Notes under the pieces: model-generated | What the model saw: only the letters and a program-made list of their open reading frames with translations | Databases searched by the model: none | What the model was told of the DNA's origin: nothing | Assembly: GCF_047272945.1 (NCBI RefSeq) | Contig: NZ_JBKOPS010000001.1 | Span: 417,401-481,400, forward strand | DNA: 64,000 nucleotides | Reading direction: 5' to 3' | Source of the DNA: Rubrolithibacter danxiaensis | Lineage (GTDB): Bacteria > Bacteroidota > Bacteroidia > Sphingobacteriales > Sphingobacteriaceae | In this document: in pieces, positions 1 through 8,630 of the stretch | Layout of the letters: every line of letters begins with the position of its first letter | Position numbering within the stretch: the stretch's first letter is position 1 | Translations under genes and position numbers: made by a program

Positions 1-618
1 ATCCAGGGAACAATCGGTTTACCAAAAGGCATTGATCTCACGCTTCGGGGTATACCGGAAGTAAAACTTCCTGATAACGGAGGTGCTATAAATATGATTG
101 GAGGAGGAATTAAATTAGAAATTCTGCCTTTGATTGCCGGAAAAACAGCAAGCAAAGTTTTGCCTTTTGATCTGGCAGTAGCATTAGGGTATACACAGTT
201 TAATTATAAGCTGGATCTGGATGCAAGACCCGTTGGAAATGCACAACCTAAAGACCTGCAGCAGAATACAGATTTCTCGAATCAGCAACTAAAGGCAAAG
301 CTTTCGGGCGTTAATGCAGAAGTTATTTTATCTAAAAAACTGCTTGCCTTTATCCCTTTTGTTAGTGTTGGCTACAATACTTCTAAAACCGATGTGGCAT
401 TAAAAGGCAATTATCCTGTTATAACCGACTTTCTCCTGACCGTGCCAACTTATACTACTTACACAGATCCTGTAAAAACCAACAAAACGGATATAAGCGG
501 CTTACGCGGCAATGTCGGTTTCCAGCTAAACCTGGCAGTTTTCCGTCTTTTCGCAGCTTATAGCTTGGGCGAATACAGTTCAGTAAATGCAGGTATTGGT
601 TTAGGATTTGGCAAATAA
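1..618 (+). CDS. Outer-membrane beta-barrel-like protein, 5' end outside window
   Basis: The frame is open from base 1, so this is the C-terminal part (about 205 codons) of a longer gene; the first ATG inside the window at 94 is not a likely start. The protein alternates polar and hydrophobic residues in short strands and ends in a short glycine-rich strand (IGLGFGK), as expected for an outer-membrane barrel or a barrel-like DUF6588-type protein. No catalytic motif is visible. A strong hairpin terminator follows the stop codon, so the gene ends its transcription unit. The substrate and role are unknown; the family name is a guess from overall look. Confidence 0.6.
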   Translation: MQGTIGLPKGIDLTLRGIPEVKLPDNGGAINMIGGGIKLEILPLIAGKTASKVLPFDLAVALGYTQFNYKLDLDARPVGNAQPKDLQQNTDFSNQQLKAKLSGVNAEVILSKKLLAFIPFVSVGYNTSKTDVALKGNYPVITDFLLTVPTYTTYTDPVKTNKTDISGLRGNVGFQLNLAVFRLFAAYSLGEYSSVNAGIGLGFGK

Positions 619-640
619 ACTGAATAGTAAGATACAGTAG

Positions 641-665
641 AGCTCCGTAAAAGGAGCTTTTTTAT
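641..665 (+). terminator. Intrinsic terminator after the barrel gene
   Basis: A perfect 6-bp stem AGCTCC/GGAGCT (641-646 with 653-658), a 6-nt loop and a T-rich run follow the stop codon at 618. It separates this gene from the PLP enzyme gene starting at 676. Confidence 0.8.
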
Positions 666-675
666 TTATCTTAAG

Positions 676-1581
676 ATGATAGATCTGAAGTTTTATAGCC
701 CGACAGAACAAATCTCCCACCCTCTTTTCATTGATAAAGGTGTCCGTGTTTTCTTAAAAAGAGATGATCTTATTCATCCCTTTATCTCAGGAAATAAATG
801 GCGTAAGCTGAAATACCTGCTTTTGAAAGCAGAAAAAGAAGGTAAAAATAAGCTGGTAACCTTTGGCGGAGCATGGTCAAATCATTTACTGGCTACAGCT
901 TGTGCCGCCGCAAAGTTTGGATTTAAAGCTGTCGGAATTGTACGCGGAGAAGCTGTAGAGAACGAAGTGCTTCTGCTATGTAAGCTTTTCGGAATGGAGT
1001 TACAATTTGTTGACAGGGAACACTACCGAGACAAACGCACCTTATATAATGAAAGATTCAGCGCTGATACTTCTGCCTTTTTTATTGATGAAGGAGGATA
1101 TTCGGAAGAAGCTGTGAGAGGTTGTTCTGAACTTGCAGATGAACTTGATAGAGATTTCGGTCATGTTTTTTGTGCCTGCGGAACCGGTGCTACTGCCGCA
1201 GGAATAATTAAGGGATTGTCTTCCAGAATTCCTTCCTGCCATTTCCACGGCGTTCCGGTATTGAAAAATGGAGAGTTTCTAAGGGTGGAGATTAATAAGC
1301 TATTAATCGGCGATTATCCTTTTTCTCTTCATACTACTTATCATTTTGGAGGTTATGCTAAAACTAAACCGGAGCTTTTAAAATTTATCCATAATTTCTC
1401 TTCCAGATCAGGAATCCTGCTTGATCCTGTTTATACCGGCAAAATGATGTACGCCTTGTTCGACCTTATTGAAAAGGATCATTTTAAACAAGGCGCAAAA
1501 ATTGCAGCTATTCATACAGGGGGATTATTCGGCTTGTTAGGCATGAAAGAAAAGTTTAAAGAAATCCTCCCAACCGCATAA
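676..1581 (+). CDS. D-cysteine desulfhydrase / ACC deaminase family PLP enzyme
   Basis: A fold-type II PLP enzyme of 301 residues, the normal size for the D-cysteine desulfhydrase/1-aminocyclopropane-1-carboxylate deaminase family. Visible marks are RDDL at 29-32, the PLP-lysine segment SGNKWRKLKY with K41 as the likely Schiff-base lysine, a serine/asparagine loop GGAWSNHLLATA near residue 75, and the phosphate-binding loop CGTGATAAG near 170. The family deaminates D-cysteine or ACC to a keto acid and ammonia in the cytoplasm; the substrate cannot be read from the sequence. The ATG follows a terminator by about 10 nt, so its promoter must overlap the upstream hairpin or transcription must read through it. 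Confidence 0.82.
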   Translation: MIDLKFYSPTEQISHPLFIDKGVRVFLKRDDLIHPFISGNKWRKLKYLLLKAEKEGKNKLVTFGGAWSNHLLATACAAAKFGFKAVGIVRGEAVENEVLLLCKLFGMELQFVDREHYRDKRTLYNERFSADTSAFFIDEGGYSEEAVRGCSELADELDRDFGHVFCACGTGATAAGIIKGLSSRIPSCHFHGVPVLKNGEFLRVEINKLLIGDYPFSLHTTYHFGGYAKTKPELLKFIHNFSSRSGILLDPVYTGKMMYALFDLIEKDHFKQGAKIAAIHTGGLFGLLGMKEKFKEILPTA

Positions 1582-1591
1582 GCTGATATAA

Positions 1592-1622
1592 TTCGTTCAA
1601 CCCCCGCTTTTTCTTAAATTTG
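1592..1622 (+). promoter_or_regulatory. Possible promoter for the lysine aminotransferase gene
   Basis: TTCG (1592-1595), 19 nt, then TAAATTTG (1615-1622) fits the Bacteroidota TTTG-N19-TAnnTTTG pattern with one mismatch. A purine-rich AGGAGG block (1630-1635) lies a few bases before the ATG at 1639, an unusually good Shine-Dalgarno sequence for this phylum. Confidence 0.5.
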
Positions 1623-1638
1623 GAAAAACAGGAGGATT

Positions 1639-2970
1639 ATGTACAATTTATCTATTCCACCCGCTCAGGTGCAACCTGCTCTCAATAAACATTTACTTGC
1701 AGATGGATATGACCTTACTTTTGATATGGAAAAAAGTGAAGGCGTTTATATTTACGATTCCAAGTACAATCGCCGGCTACTGGATTTTTTTACCTGTTTT
1801 GCTTCTGTACCTTTAGGATATAATCATCCTAAAATGCTTGCTGACGAATCATTTAAAAAAAATCTGATGCTGGCAGCTTTAACTAATCCTTCAAATTCTG
1901 ATATATATACCCAGCAGTACGCCCAGTTTGTAGATACCTTTTCGAAATTTGGTATGCCGGGCTACTTGCAGCACGCGTTCTTTATTGCCGGGGGAGGCCT
2001 TGCTATTGAGAATGCTTTAAAAACAGCTATGGACTGGAAAGTTCAGAAGAATTTTCAAAAAGGATATGACCAGGAAACGGGAACAAAAGTTCTGCATTTT
2101 GAGCATGCATTTCATGGACGAACAGGCTATACCATGAGCCTTACCAATACTTCGCCCGAAAAAACAAAATGGTATGCGAAATTCGACTGGCCTCGCATTC
2201 CTCCACCCATAGCCCGCTTTCCCCTTACTGAACAGAATCTGCCGGAACTTCGTATAAAAGAAGAATTGTCATTAGATCTTGTAAAAAAAGCTTTCCAGAA
2301 GAATAAGGATGAGATATGCGCAATTATTATTGAACCTGTACAGGCAGAAGGGGGCGATCATCATATACGAAAAGAATTTTTTGAACAGCTGCGTGTTATT
2401 GCCGATGAGAATGAGTGTTTTCTAATTTACGATGAAGTACAAACCGGGGTGGGTATAAGCGGCAAATTCTGGTGCCATGAACATTTTGGTGACAAAGCGC
2501 AACCTGATATGATAACATTCGGTAAAAAAATGCAGGTATGCGGGATACTTGTAGGGAATAAAGTAGATGAAATAGAGACAAATGTTTTTTCTGTCCCTTC
2601 ACGAATAAATTCTACCTGGGGCGGTAACCTGGTTGATATGGTAAGGGCAACTAAAATCCTGGAAATAATTCAGGAAGATAATCTGATTGAAAATGCCGCT
2701 GAAGTGGGAGAATATTTACAACAACACCTTCACCAAATTGCTCAGAAATACGAAGTGGTACAGAATGTGAGAGGTAAAGGCTTACTTACCGCTTTTGATT
2801 TTCCTGACAAAAAACGCCGGAACGCTTTCATTCAAAAAGGTTTTGAAAACAGAGTAATGTTTCTGGGTTGCGGTGAATCCACCATTCGCTTCAGGCCGGC
2901 ATTAACAATCCGGAAAGAACATATCGATGAAGGAATAAATGCAATGGAAAAGATACTTCGTACTCTTTAA
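1639..2970 (+). CDS. lat: L-lysine 6-aminotransferase (lysine epsilon-aminotransferase)
   Basis: A class III PLP aminotransferase of 443 residues, matching the usual length of L-lysine 6-transaminase, which moves the epsilon-amino group of lysine to 2-oxoglutarate (lysine catabolism to 2-aminoadipate). Motifs are the AGGG-type cofactor loop near 120, the HAFHGRTGYT segment near 160, YDEVQTGVG in the middle, and the PLP-lysine region TFGKKMQ with K296 or K297 as Schiff base. The N-terminal region (FFTCFASVPLGYNHP) is typical of Lat rather than of ornithine or GABA aminotransferases. It ends directly against the convergent bshB1 gene, with no space for a terminator. Confidence 0.88.
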   Translation: MYNLSIPPAQVQPALNKHLLADGYDLTFDMEKSEGVYIYDSKYNRRLLDFFTCFASVPLGYNHPKMLADESFKKNLMLAALTNPSNSDIYTQQYAQFVDTFSKFGMPGYLQHAFFIAGGGLAIENALKTAMDWKVQKNFQKGYDQETGTKVLHFEHAFHGRTGYTMSLTNTSPEKTKWYAKFDWPRIPPPIARFPLTEQNLPELRIKEELSLDLVKKAFQKNKDEICAIIIEPVQAEGGDHHIRKEFFEQLRVIADENECFLIYDEVQTGVGISGKFWCHEHFGDKAQPDMITFGKKMQVCGILVGNKVDEIETNVFSVPSRINSTWGGNLVDMVRATKILEIIQEDNLIENAAEVGEYLQQHLHQIAQKYEVVQNVRGKGLLTAFDFPDKKRRNAFIQKGFENRVMFLGCGESTIRFRPALTIRKEHIDEGINAMEKILRTL

Positions 2971-3693
2971 CTATTGCAACTGAAACAGGTTATCTACACC
3001 CAGCAATCGGCGGCACGTAAATCCTTCGGCATACGGAGCATTGATATATTTTCCAAACTCTCTTGCCCGGGCTTCTACTACTTTTAAAAACTCGGGGGTT
3101 GAAATATACGTTTCATTCTCTTCCTCCGTATAATCCGGATTATAGAACTGGCTTTTAAATGCCTGAATACTGGCAACTTTTTGCTCCCAGAACTCGCTTA
3201 CATCTATTAAAATATCCGGTTTTATATAAGCATCCTGTATAAATTGCAGCAGTAAGCGGGGGCGCCATGCTTCCTGTACTACACTCGCATATTCGGTTCT
3301 GATCTTAATAAGTCCCGAAAGGAAAACTGAATCGTTTACCAGATCTCCGGACCTGCCATGATCTGGGTGACGATCGTGCAACGCATTACATAAAATAATC
3401 TCCGGCTGATACTGCCGGATCTTTTCAATAACCCGTAGCTGATGCTCTTCATCATTTTTGAAAAAGCCATCCCGCATTGCCAAATTTTCACGTATTGTTA
3501 ATCCAAGAATAGTTGCAGAATCGGCAGCTTCTTTGTCACGTGTTTCTGCAGTCCCTCTTGTTCCCAGCTCTCCGCGTGTCAGGTCAACAATTCCAACCTT
3601 TTTTCCTTGTTTAATATGTTTTATAATGGTTCCGGAACAGCCAAGTTCAGCGTCATCCGGGTGAACGGCAAATACGAGGATATCTAATTTCAT
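2971..3693 (-). CDS. bshB1: Bacillithiol biosynthesis N-acetylglucosaminyl-malate deacetylase BshB1
   Basis: A LmbE/PIG-L family zinc deacetylase of 240 residues. The metal motif AVHPDDAE is at 9-16 (H11, D14 region), and a second histidine cluster LHDRHPDHGR follows near residue 105. BshB1 removes the acetyl group from GlcNAc-malate in bacillithiol synthesis, and the N-terminal MKLDILVFAVHPDDAELGCSG-like start is typical of BshB1 rather than of general LmbE proteins. A TAnnTTTG match on the minus strand (plus coordinates 3733-3740) lies about 40 nt upstream of the ATG. It implies the host makes bacillithiol as its low-molecular-weight thiol; bshA and bshC are not in the window. Confidence 0.88.
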   Translation of the reverse strand: MKLDILVFAVHPDDAELGCSGTIIKHIKQGKKVGIVDLTRGELGTRGTAETRDKEAADSATILGLTIRENLAMRDGFFKNDEEHQLRVIEKIRQYQPEIILCNALHDRHPDHGRSGDLVNDSVFLSGLIKIRTEYASVVQEAWRPRLLLQFIQDAYIKPDILIDVSEFWEQKVASIQAFKSQFYNPDYTEEENETYISTPEFLKVVEARAREFGKYINAPYAEGFTCRRLLGVDNLFQLQ

Positions 3694-3732
3694 TCAGAAG
3701 AATTTGTTTAATGATTCAGCAAATTTGTGGGT

Positions 3733-3740
3733 CAAATTTA
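3733..3740 (-). promoter_or_regulatory. Possible -7 element for bshB1
   Basis: Read on the minus strand this is TAAATTTG, an exact TAnnTTTG match, 39 nt upstream of the bshB1 ATG. I found no good TTTG box at the usual distance. Confidence 0.4.
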
Positions 3741-3799
3741 ACAATTAAAGCATCACTAAACCCTTAAATCTATTTCATATTTTGCAGTTAAAGAAATTA

Positions 3800-4423
3800 T
3801 CAATTATACCTGTTATACCTGTAAGCAGACGATTGAATAATTGTTTCTATATCCCTTTCCTGCTGGGCATCATACTGTTCTTTAAGATTATGCCCAAAAA
3901 CCCTTGCTATAGACTGGTAAAAGAAAGCTGAAAAGCCTCCCTTTAGTTCTTTAAGCATGTCATAACTGCTATTTCCTGTCTCCCTGTCAATCAGCTTAAT
4001 CAATATTTCGCCCTGGGTTATTGTCATATTTTTAATTTCCCGGTTAAACATATCTTTTATTTCTTTTTCACAGGCTTTAACCAGTTTCCGCTGCTCTCTC
4101 CGGTTTTTAGTAATAGCGAGGTCCTGTTGCAGTTTATTGTAACGATCGCGTGCAAACAAAGCGTAAGGCATTACTTTTAAAACATTGTAGCGCAAACGGT
4201 AGAATTTTGCCCTGTCGGCAGCACTTCTGTAAATCCGTGAATCAAATACTACAATTTCAGGTAAGGGCATCCATGGAATAAGCTCTTCTTCCACTTTTGT
4301 CAGAGCTACACGAATGGTATCGTTTTTGCCCTTAACATATGGATCGTATTTTTCCTGCGCTGCACAGAATGTAAGATTTACAAAAAACAAACACAAAACG
4401 GCCGCAAACCTCAAAATTTTCAT
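3800..4423 (-). CDS. DUF4294 family protein, probably exported
   Basis: A Bacteroidota-specific family of unknown function. The protein (207 residues from the chosen start) begins MKILRFAAVLCLFFVNLTFCAAQ, a clear signal peptide, then a region rich in YR/RY pairs (VFDSRIYRSAADRAKFYRLRYNVLKVMPYA) and a charged helical C-terminus. I chose the ATG at 4423: a longer frame begins with GTG at 4447, but TATTTTTG on the minus strand (4437-4444) sits between the two and would place the transcript start downstream of the GTG. No catalytic motif is visible. It stands alone, divergent from the (p)ppGpp synthetase gene. Confidence 0.75.
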   Translation of the reverse strand: MKILRFAAVLCLFFVNLTFCAAQEKYDPYVKGKNDTIRVALTKVEEELIPWMPLPEIVVFDSRIYRSAADRAKFYRLRYNVLKVMPYALFARDRYNKLQQDLAITKNRREQRKLVKACEKEIKDMFNREIKNMTITQGEILIKLIDRETGNSSYDMLKELKGGFSAFFYQSIARVFGHNLKEQYDAQQERDIETIIQSSAYRYNRYN

Positions 4424-4436
4424 AAATTTAGTAGTG

Positions 4437-4444
4437 CAAAAATA
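4437..4444 (-). promoter_or_regulatory. -7 element for the DUF4294 gene
   Basis: The minus strand reads TATTTTTG, an exact TAnnTTTG match, 13 nt upstream of the ATG at 4423. This position decides the start choice for the gene. Confidence 0.5.
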
Positions 4445-4542
4445 CACTGAAATAATTTATTTATTAATATCAGAATATACGAAAATGTAACCCCGAAGGT
4501 TATCAAATTCGTTTTTAATTACAGAAGCTTTATAATTGAGAT

Positions 4543-6777
4543 ATGAATGAGATTGTGATCGATCTGGAAGCTGAAAAAAAAGAAATTTTAAAACGATACC
4601 GTGCTTTATTAAGGGCTTGTAAACCTACTTTGCAAAAAGGAGATAAACGGCTGATACGCCAGGCTTTCAATATGTCATTAGAAAGCCACAAGGATATGAG
4701 GCGAAAATCAGGTGAACCTTATATTTATCATCCTATTGCTGTTGCACAGATTGCCGCTGAAGAAATTGGATTAGGCACAACTTCTATTGTTTGCGCCTTA
4801 TTGCATGATGTGGTAGAAGATACTGCCATTACACTGGATGATATTGAAAGAGAGTTTGGTAAAAAAGTTGCCAAAATCATTGACGGTTTAACAAAGATAT
4901 CCGGTGTTTTTGACTACAACAGCTCACTTCAGGCGGAGAATTTCAGAAAAATGCTTCTTACCCTAGCAGATGACGTACGGGTAATCCTTATAAAACTCGC
5001 CGACCGTTTGCATAATATGCGGACCATGGACTTTATGCCACGTGATAAACAGCTTAAGATATCATCAGAAACAGTTTATCTATATGCGCCACTGGCTCAT
5101 CGCCTTGGTTTATACGCCTTAAAATCAGAACTAGAAGATCTTTCCATGAAATACATGGAATCTGAGACTTATAAATTTATTGCCCGAAAGCTGAACGAGA
5201 AAAAAGCCGAACGGGAACTTTATGTAAAAGAATTTATAGGACCGATAAAGGAAATTCTGCATGAACAGGGCTTGCATGCCTCGGTTTACGGAAGGCCAAA
5301 ATCAATACATTCCATATGGAATAAAATGCGGAAAAAAGGAGTACCCTTTGAAGAAGTGTACGATCTTTTTGCTATTCGTATTATTTTAGACAGTCATCTT
5401 GAACATGAAAAAGCCGATTGCTGGAAAGCGTACTCAATTGTTACAGACCTTTATAGGCCAAATCCTGACCGTTTACGTGACTGGGTCTCCTCTCCTAAAG
5501 CCAACGGATACGAATCGCTGCACACAACGGTAATGGGACCAAAAGGACAATGGGTAGAAGTTCAGATCCGTACCAAACGCATGAATGAGATTGCAGAAAA
5601 AGGTTTTGCTGCTCACTGGAAATACAAAGAATCTTCGTCTGACAGCGGCTTAGATCAGTGGATACAGAAAGTAAGAGAACTGTTAAGCAATCCCGAATCC
5701 AATGCTCTGGACTTTCTGGATGATTTCAAGATGAACCTGTTCTCGGATGAGATTTTTATTTTTACGCCAAAAGGAGCATTGATACAACTTCCGATGAATG
5801 CTACCGCTTTGGATTTTGCTTTTGAAATCCATTCCGACCTCGGAGCAAAATGTATCGGTGCCAAGGTAAATCATAAACTGGTTCCGCTTTCTTACCAACT
5901 GCAAAATGGTGATCAGGTTGAAATTATAACTTCAGGCAAGCAAAGCCCCAAAGAAGACTGGCTGAGTTTTGTAGTAACAGCAAAAGCCAAATCGCGGATT
6001 AAATCAGCCCTTAAAGAAGAAAAACGCCGTGTTGCCGAAGAGGGTAAAGAAATACTCGAACGTAAATTAAAATCATTAAAAATAACGTACAATACCGAAA
6101 ATATCACCAAGCTTACGAACTTCTTTAAACTGGGTTCAACGCTTGATCTTTTCTATAATGTAGCCAAAGGAGAACTGGATTTAAAAGATCTGAAAGAATT
6201 TCAGGCTTCTGAAAAGGTAGTAGAAAACAGGTCGCCACAAATTATCGAAGAATCGCAGATAGAAGGTATCCGTAATAAAGTAAAGGCAGCGAGGGACAGC
6301 GATACCCTTTTGATTGGCGAGGACATGCAAAAGATTGACTACAAACTTTCTAATTGTTGTAATCCTATTCCCGGCGACGATGTTTTCGGGTTCATAACCA
6401 TTAACGACGGCATCAAAATTCATCGTACCAATTGTCCGAATGCAGCTAAATTAATGTCGAGCTATGGTTACCGGATTGTGAAGGCAAAATGGACTTCTCA
6501 AAAGGAACTGGCCTTTTTAACCGGACTTCGTATTACCGGAATTGACGACATGGGCTTAATAAATAAATTAACTACCGTTATTTCAAACGATTTTAAGGTA
6601 AACATGCGTTCTATTACTGTAGACAGTAATGAAGGAATTTTTGAAGGCTCCATCATGGTTTATGTAAACGACACCCATCATCTTGACAATCTGATAAGAA
6701 GGTTGAAACAGGTAAAAGGCGTAACTTCGGTTACACGGTTTGACTCTGATACTGAGCGGATTGGGAAAGCCTCCTAA
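4543..6777 (+). CDS. Bifunctional (p)ppGpp synthetase/hydrolase (RelA/SpoT family)
   Basis: A long RSH stringent-response enzyme of 744 residues with the full domain set. The HD hydrolase domain carries H88-D89 and E92-D93 (LLHDVVEDTA). The synthetase domain has GRPKSIHSIWNKM near 250 and GYESLHTTV near 325. A TGS domain (DEIFIFTPKGALIQLP) lies near 405, a cysteine-containing region (NCCNPIPGDDVFGF) near 605, and an ACT domain at the C-terminus. An intact HD motif argues for hydrolase activity as well as synthesis, so it is Rel/SpoT-like rather than a synthetase-only RelA. It is cytoplasmic and ribosome-associated in known relatives. It stands in front of the fur gene, which has its own promoter. 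Confidence 0.93.
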   Translation: MNEIVIDLEAEKKEILKRYRALLRACKPTLQKGDKRLIRQAFNMSLESHKDMRRKSGEPYIYHPIAVAQIAAEEIGLGTTSIVCALLHDVVEDTAITLDDIEREFGKKVAKIIDGLTKISGVFDYNSSLQAENFRKMLLTLADDVRVILIKLADRLHNMRTMDFMPRDKQLKISSETVYLYAPLAHRLGLYALKSELEDLSMKYMESETYKFIARKLNEKKAERELYVKEFIGPIKEILHEQGLHASVYGRPKSIHSIWNKMRKKGVPFEEVYDLFAIRIILDSHLEHEKADCWKAYSIVTDLYRPNPDRLRDWVSSPKANGYESLHTTVMGPKGQWVEVQIRTKRMNEIAEKGFAAHWKYKESSSDSGLDQWIQKVRELLSNPESNALDFLDDFKMNLFSDEIFIFTPKGALIQLPMNATALDFAFEIHSDLGAKCIGAKVNHKLVPLSYQLQNGDQVEIITSGKQSPKEDWLSFVVTAKAKSRIKSALKEEKRRVAEEGKEILERKLKSLKITYNTENITKLTNFFKLGSTLDLFYNVAKGELDLKDLKEFQASEKVVENRSPQIIEESQIEGIRNKVKAARDSDTLLIGEDMQKIDYKLSNCCNPIPGDDVFGFITINDGIKIHRTNCPNAAKLMSSYGYRIVKAKWTSQKELAFLTGLRITGIDDMGLINKLTTVISNDFKVNMRSITVDSNEGIFEGSIMVYVNDTHHLDNLIRRLKQVKGVTSVTRFDSDTERIGKAS

Positions 6778-6784
6778 AAGAAAA

Positions 6785-6815
6785 TTTAGGATTCTGTTTT
6801 TTTTAGATAAATTTG
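6785..6815 (+). promoter_or_regulatory. Promoter for fur (and probably purA-pabB)
   Basis: TTTA (6785-6788), a 19-nt spacer, then TAAATTTG (6808-6815): one mismatch from the Bacteroidota TTTG-N19-TAnnTTTG consensus. The ATG at 6835 lies 19 nt downstream, giving a leader of about 10-15 nt. Confidence 0.65.
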
Positions 6816-6834
6816 AACGCAAGTAAAAACGAAT

Positions 6835-7308
6835 ATGCCGGGACAAGAAACCATCAGCATGGTTAAAAAAATTTTCGAGGCCTACCTGGAAAACAAAAAT
6901 CTCCGTAAAACTCCGGAACGTTTTGCTATTCTGGAGGAAATCTATTCTCGGAATGACCATTTCGATGTAGAATCTCTGTACATACACATGAAGAATAAAA
7001 AATACAGGGTAAGCCGGGCAACGGTTTACAACACGCTGGAGCTTTTAGTTTCGTGTGACCTTGTTACCAAGCACCAGTTTGGTAAAAACATGGCTCAGTT
7101 TGAAAAATCGTACGGATACAAACAACATGATCACATCATATGCCTTGATTGCGGAAAAGTAGTAGAATTCTGTGATCCGAGAGTCGGGCAAATACAAAGT
7201 ATGATGGGCGACCTCCTTAAATTTGACATCAAACATCACTCACTTAACCTGTATGGCAATTGCACTAAACTGAAAGCAGGTTTCTGTGAATCTTACTCTA
7301 ATAATTAA
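6835..7308 (+). CDS. Fur-family transcriptional regulator
   Basis: A metal-responsive repressor of 157 residues. The N-terminal winged-helix region includes RKTPERFAILEEIYSRNDHFDVESLY, followed by RVSRATVYNTLELL, the DNA-recognition helix typical of Fur proteins. The dimerisation domain has a histidine-rich QHDHIICLDCGKVVEFCD stretch with a CxxC zinc pair, and a late cysteine pair (GNCTKLKAGFC). The family senses iron, zinc, manganese or peroxide; the specificity is not clear here. The gene has its own predicted promoter and purA follows after 23 nt, so the regulator may be co-transcribed with purine and folate genes. No Fur box was recognised. Confidence 0.88.
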   Translation: MPGQETISMVKKIFEAYLENKNLRKTPERFAILEEIYSRNDHFDVESLYIHMKNKKYRVSRATVYNTLELLVSCDLVTKHQFGKNMAQFEKSYGYKQHDHIICLDCGKVVEFCDPRVGQIQSMMGDLLKFDIKHHSLNLYGNCTKLKAGFCESYSNN

Positions 7309-7331
7309 TTTAAATCTCTCTTTAATTTATA

Positions 7332-8606
7332 ATGGCAGTTGACGTTTTATTAGGCCTTCAATGGGGCGACGAAGGAAAAGGAAAAATTGTGGACGTTCTG
7401 AGCCCTGAATATGATTTGATAGCACGCTTTCAAGGCGGGCCAAATGCAGGGCATACACTTGAGTTCGATAATCAGAAATACGTACTGAACACAATTCCCT
7501 CCGGGATTTTCAATGAAAAAACCATGAATCTGATTGGAAATGGTGTAGTAATTGATCCGATAATTTTAAAACGGGAACTTGATAATCTTAAAAAAAGTGG
7601 TTTTGATCCTGTTGAAGCTAAAAAGCTAGTTATTGGCCGCAAAGCGCACCTGATACTTCCAACACACCAGCTTTTGGATGCCGCATCAGAAAGCCGCATG
7701 GGAGAAGGCAAAATCGGATCAACTTTAAAAGGAATAGGCCCGACTTACATGGATAAAACCGGAAGGAACGGACTTCGTGTAGGTGATATCCTGCTTCCGG
7801 ACTTTATTGAGCGCTACGAAAAGCTGGTAAACAAGCATAAATCCATCCTTTCGCACTATGGAGAAATTCCGGACTTTTCTCAAAAGGAAAGGGCGTTTTT
7901 TGAAGCTATAGAATTTTTAAGGACCATTCCGCAGGTTGACAGTGAACATTTTGTTAATAAATATCTTAAAGAAGGAAAAACGGTACTTGCCGAAGGTGCT
8001 CAGGGTACCATGCTGGATGTTGATTTTGGATCTTACCCTTTTGTAACTTCTTCAAATACAACCACAGCGGGTGCTTGCACAGGATTGGGTGTTGCTCCAC
8101 AAAAGATTGGAAAAGTGATAGGCATTTTTAAAGCTTATTGTACACGTGTTGGTGGCGGCCCTTTTCCAACAGAACTGCACGATGAAACTGGAGAAGAACT
8201 TCGTAAGGTAGGACATGAATTTGGGGCAACTACCGGCCGTCCCAGAAGATGTGGTTGGATTGATCTTCCTGCCTTAAAATATGCAATTATGCTGAATGGC
8301 GTAACCGAACTTGTTATGACAAAGGCTGATGTTTTAAGCGGATTTTCTAAAATCAATGTTTGCACACATTATCAGTATAATGGTGAGGTAATTGATTACA
8401 TGCCGTATGATATTTGCTCTGTTCCTGCAGTTCCGGTATTAAAGGAACTTGAAGGATGGAATGAGGATTTAACAGAGATCCGATCGCCTGAGCAAATCCC
8501 TGCTAAATTACAGGCTTATTTAGAATACCTGGAAACAGAGCTGCAGGTTCCTGTACGATATTTATCTGTAGGGCCAGACAGAGTACAAACGCTGATTCTA
8601 AACTAA
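7332..8606 (+). CDS. purA: Adenylosuccinate synthetase
   Basis: The enzyme joins IMP and aspartate using GTP, the first committed step to AMP. It has 424 residues, the family length. The N-terminal LLGLQWGDEGKGKIVD carries the GTP/IMP-binding glycine-rich loop and catalytic Asp; GGPNAGHT follows, and the IMP-binding STLKGIGPTYMDK and the C-terminal GRPRRCGWIDL are intact. It sits 23 nt after fur and 24 nt before pabB, all in one direction, so an operon is likely. Confidence 0.96.
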   Translation: MAVDVLLGLQWGDEGKGKIVDVLSPEYDLIARFQGGPNAGHTLEFDNQKYVLNTIPSGIFNEKTMNLIGNGVVIDPIILKRELDNLKKSGFDPVEAKKLVIGRKAHLILPTHQLLDAASESRMGEGKIGSTLKGIGPTYMDKTGRNGLRVGDILLPDFIERYEKLVNKHKSILSHYGEIPDFSQKERAFFEAIEFLRTIPQVDSEHFVNKYLKEGKTVLAEGAQGTMLDVDFGSYPFVTSSNTTTAGACTGLGVAPQKIGKVIGIFKAYCTRVGGGPFPTELHDETGEELRKVGHEFGATTGRPRRCGWIDLPALKYAIMLNGVTELVMTKADVLSGFSKINVCTHYQYNGEVIDYMPYDICSVPAVPVLKELEGWNEDLTEIRSPEQIPAKLQAYLEYLETELQVPVRYLSVGPDRVQTLILN

Positions 8607-8630
8607 GACTTCAGCTACGCTTATTTTAGC

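Noticed and set aside
6583..6987. A 134-codon minus-strand frame spanning the relA/spoT end and fur start
   Set aside because: It overlaps two well-supported genes and their promoter region, and its composition looks like antisense of coding DNA.
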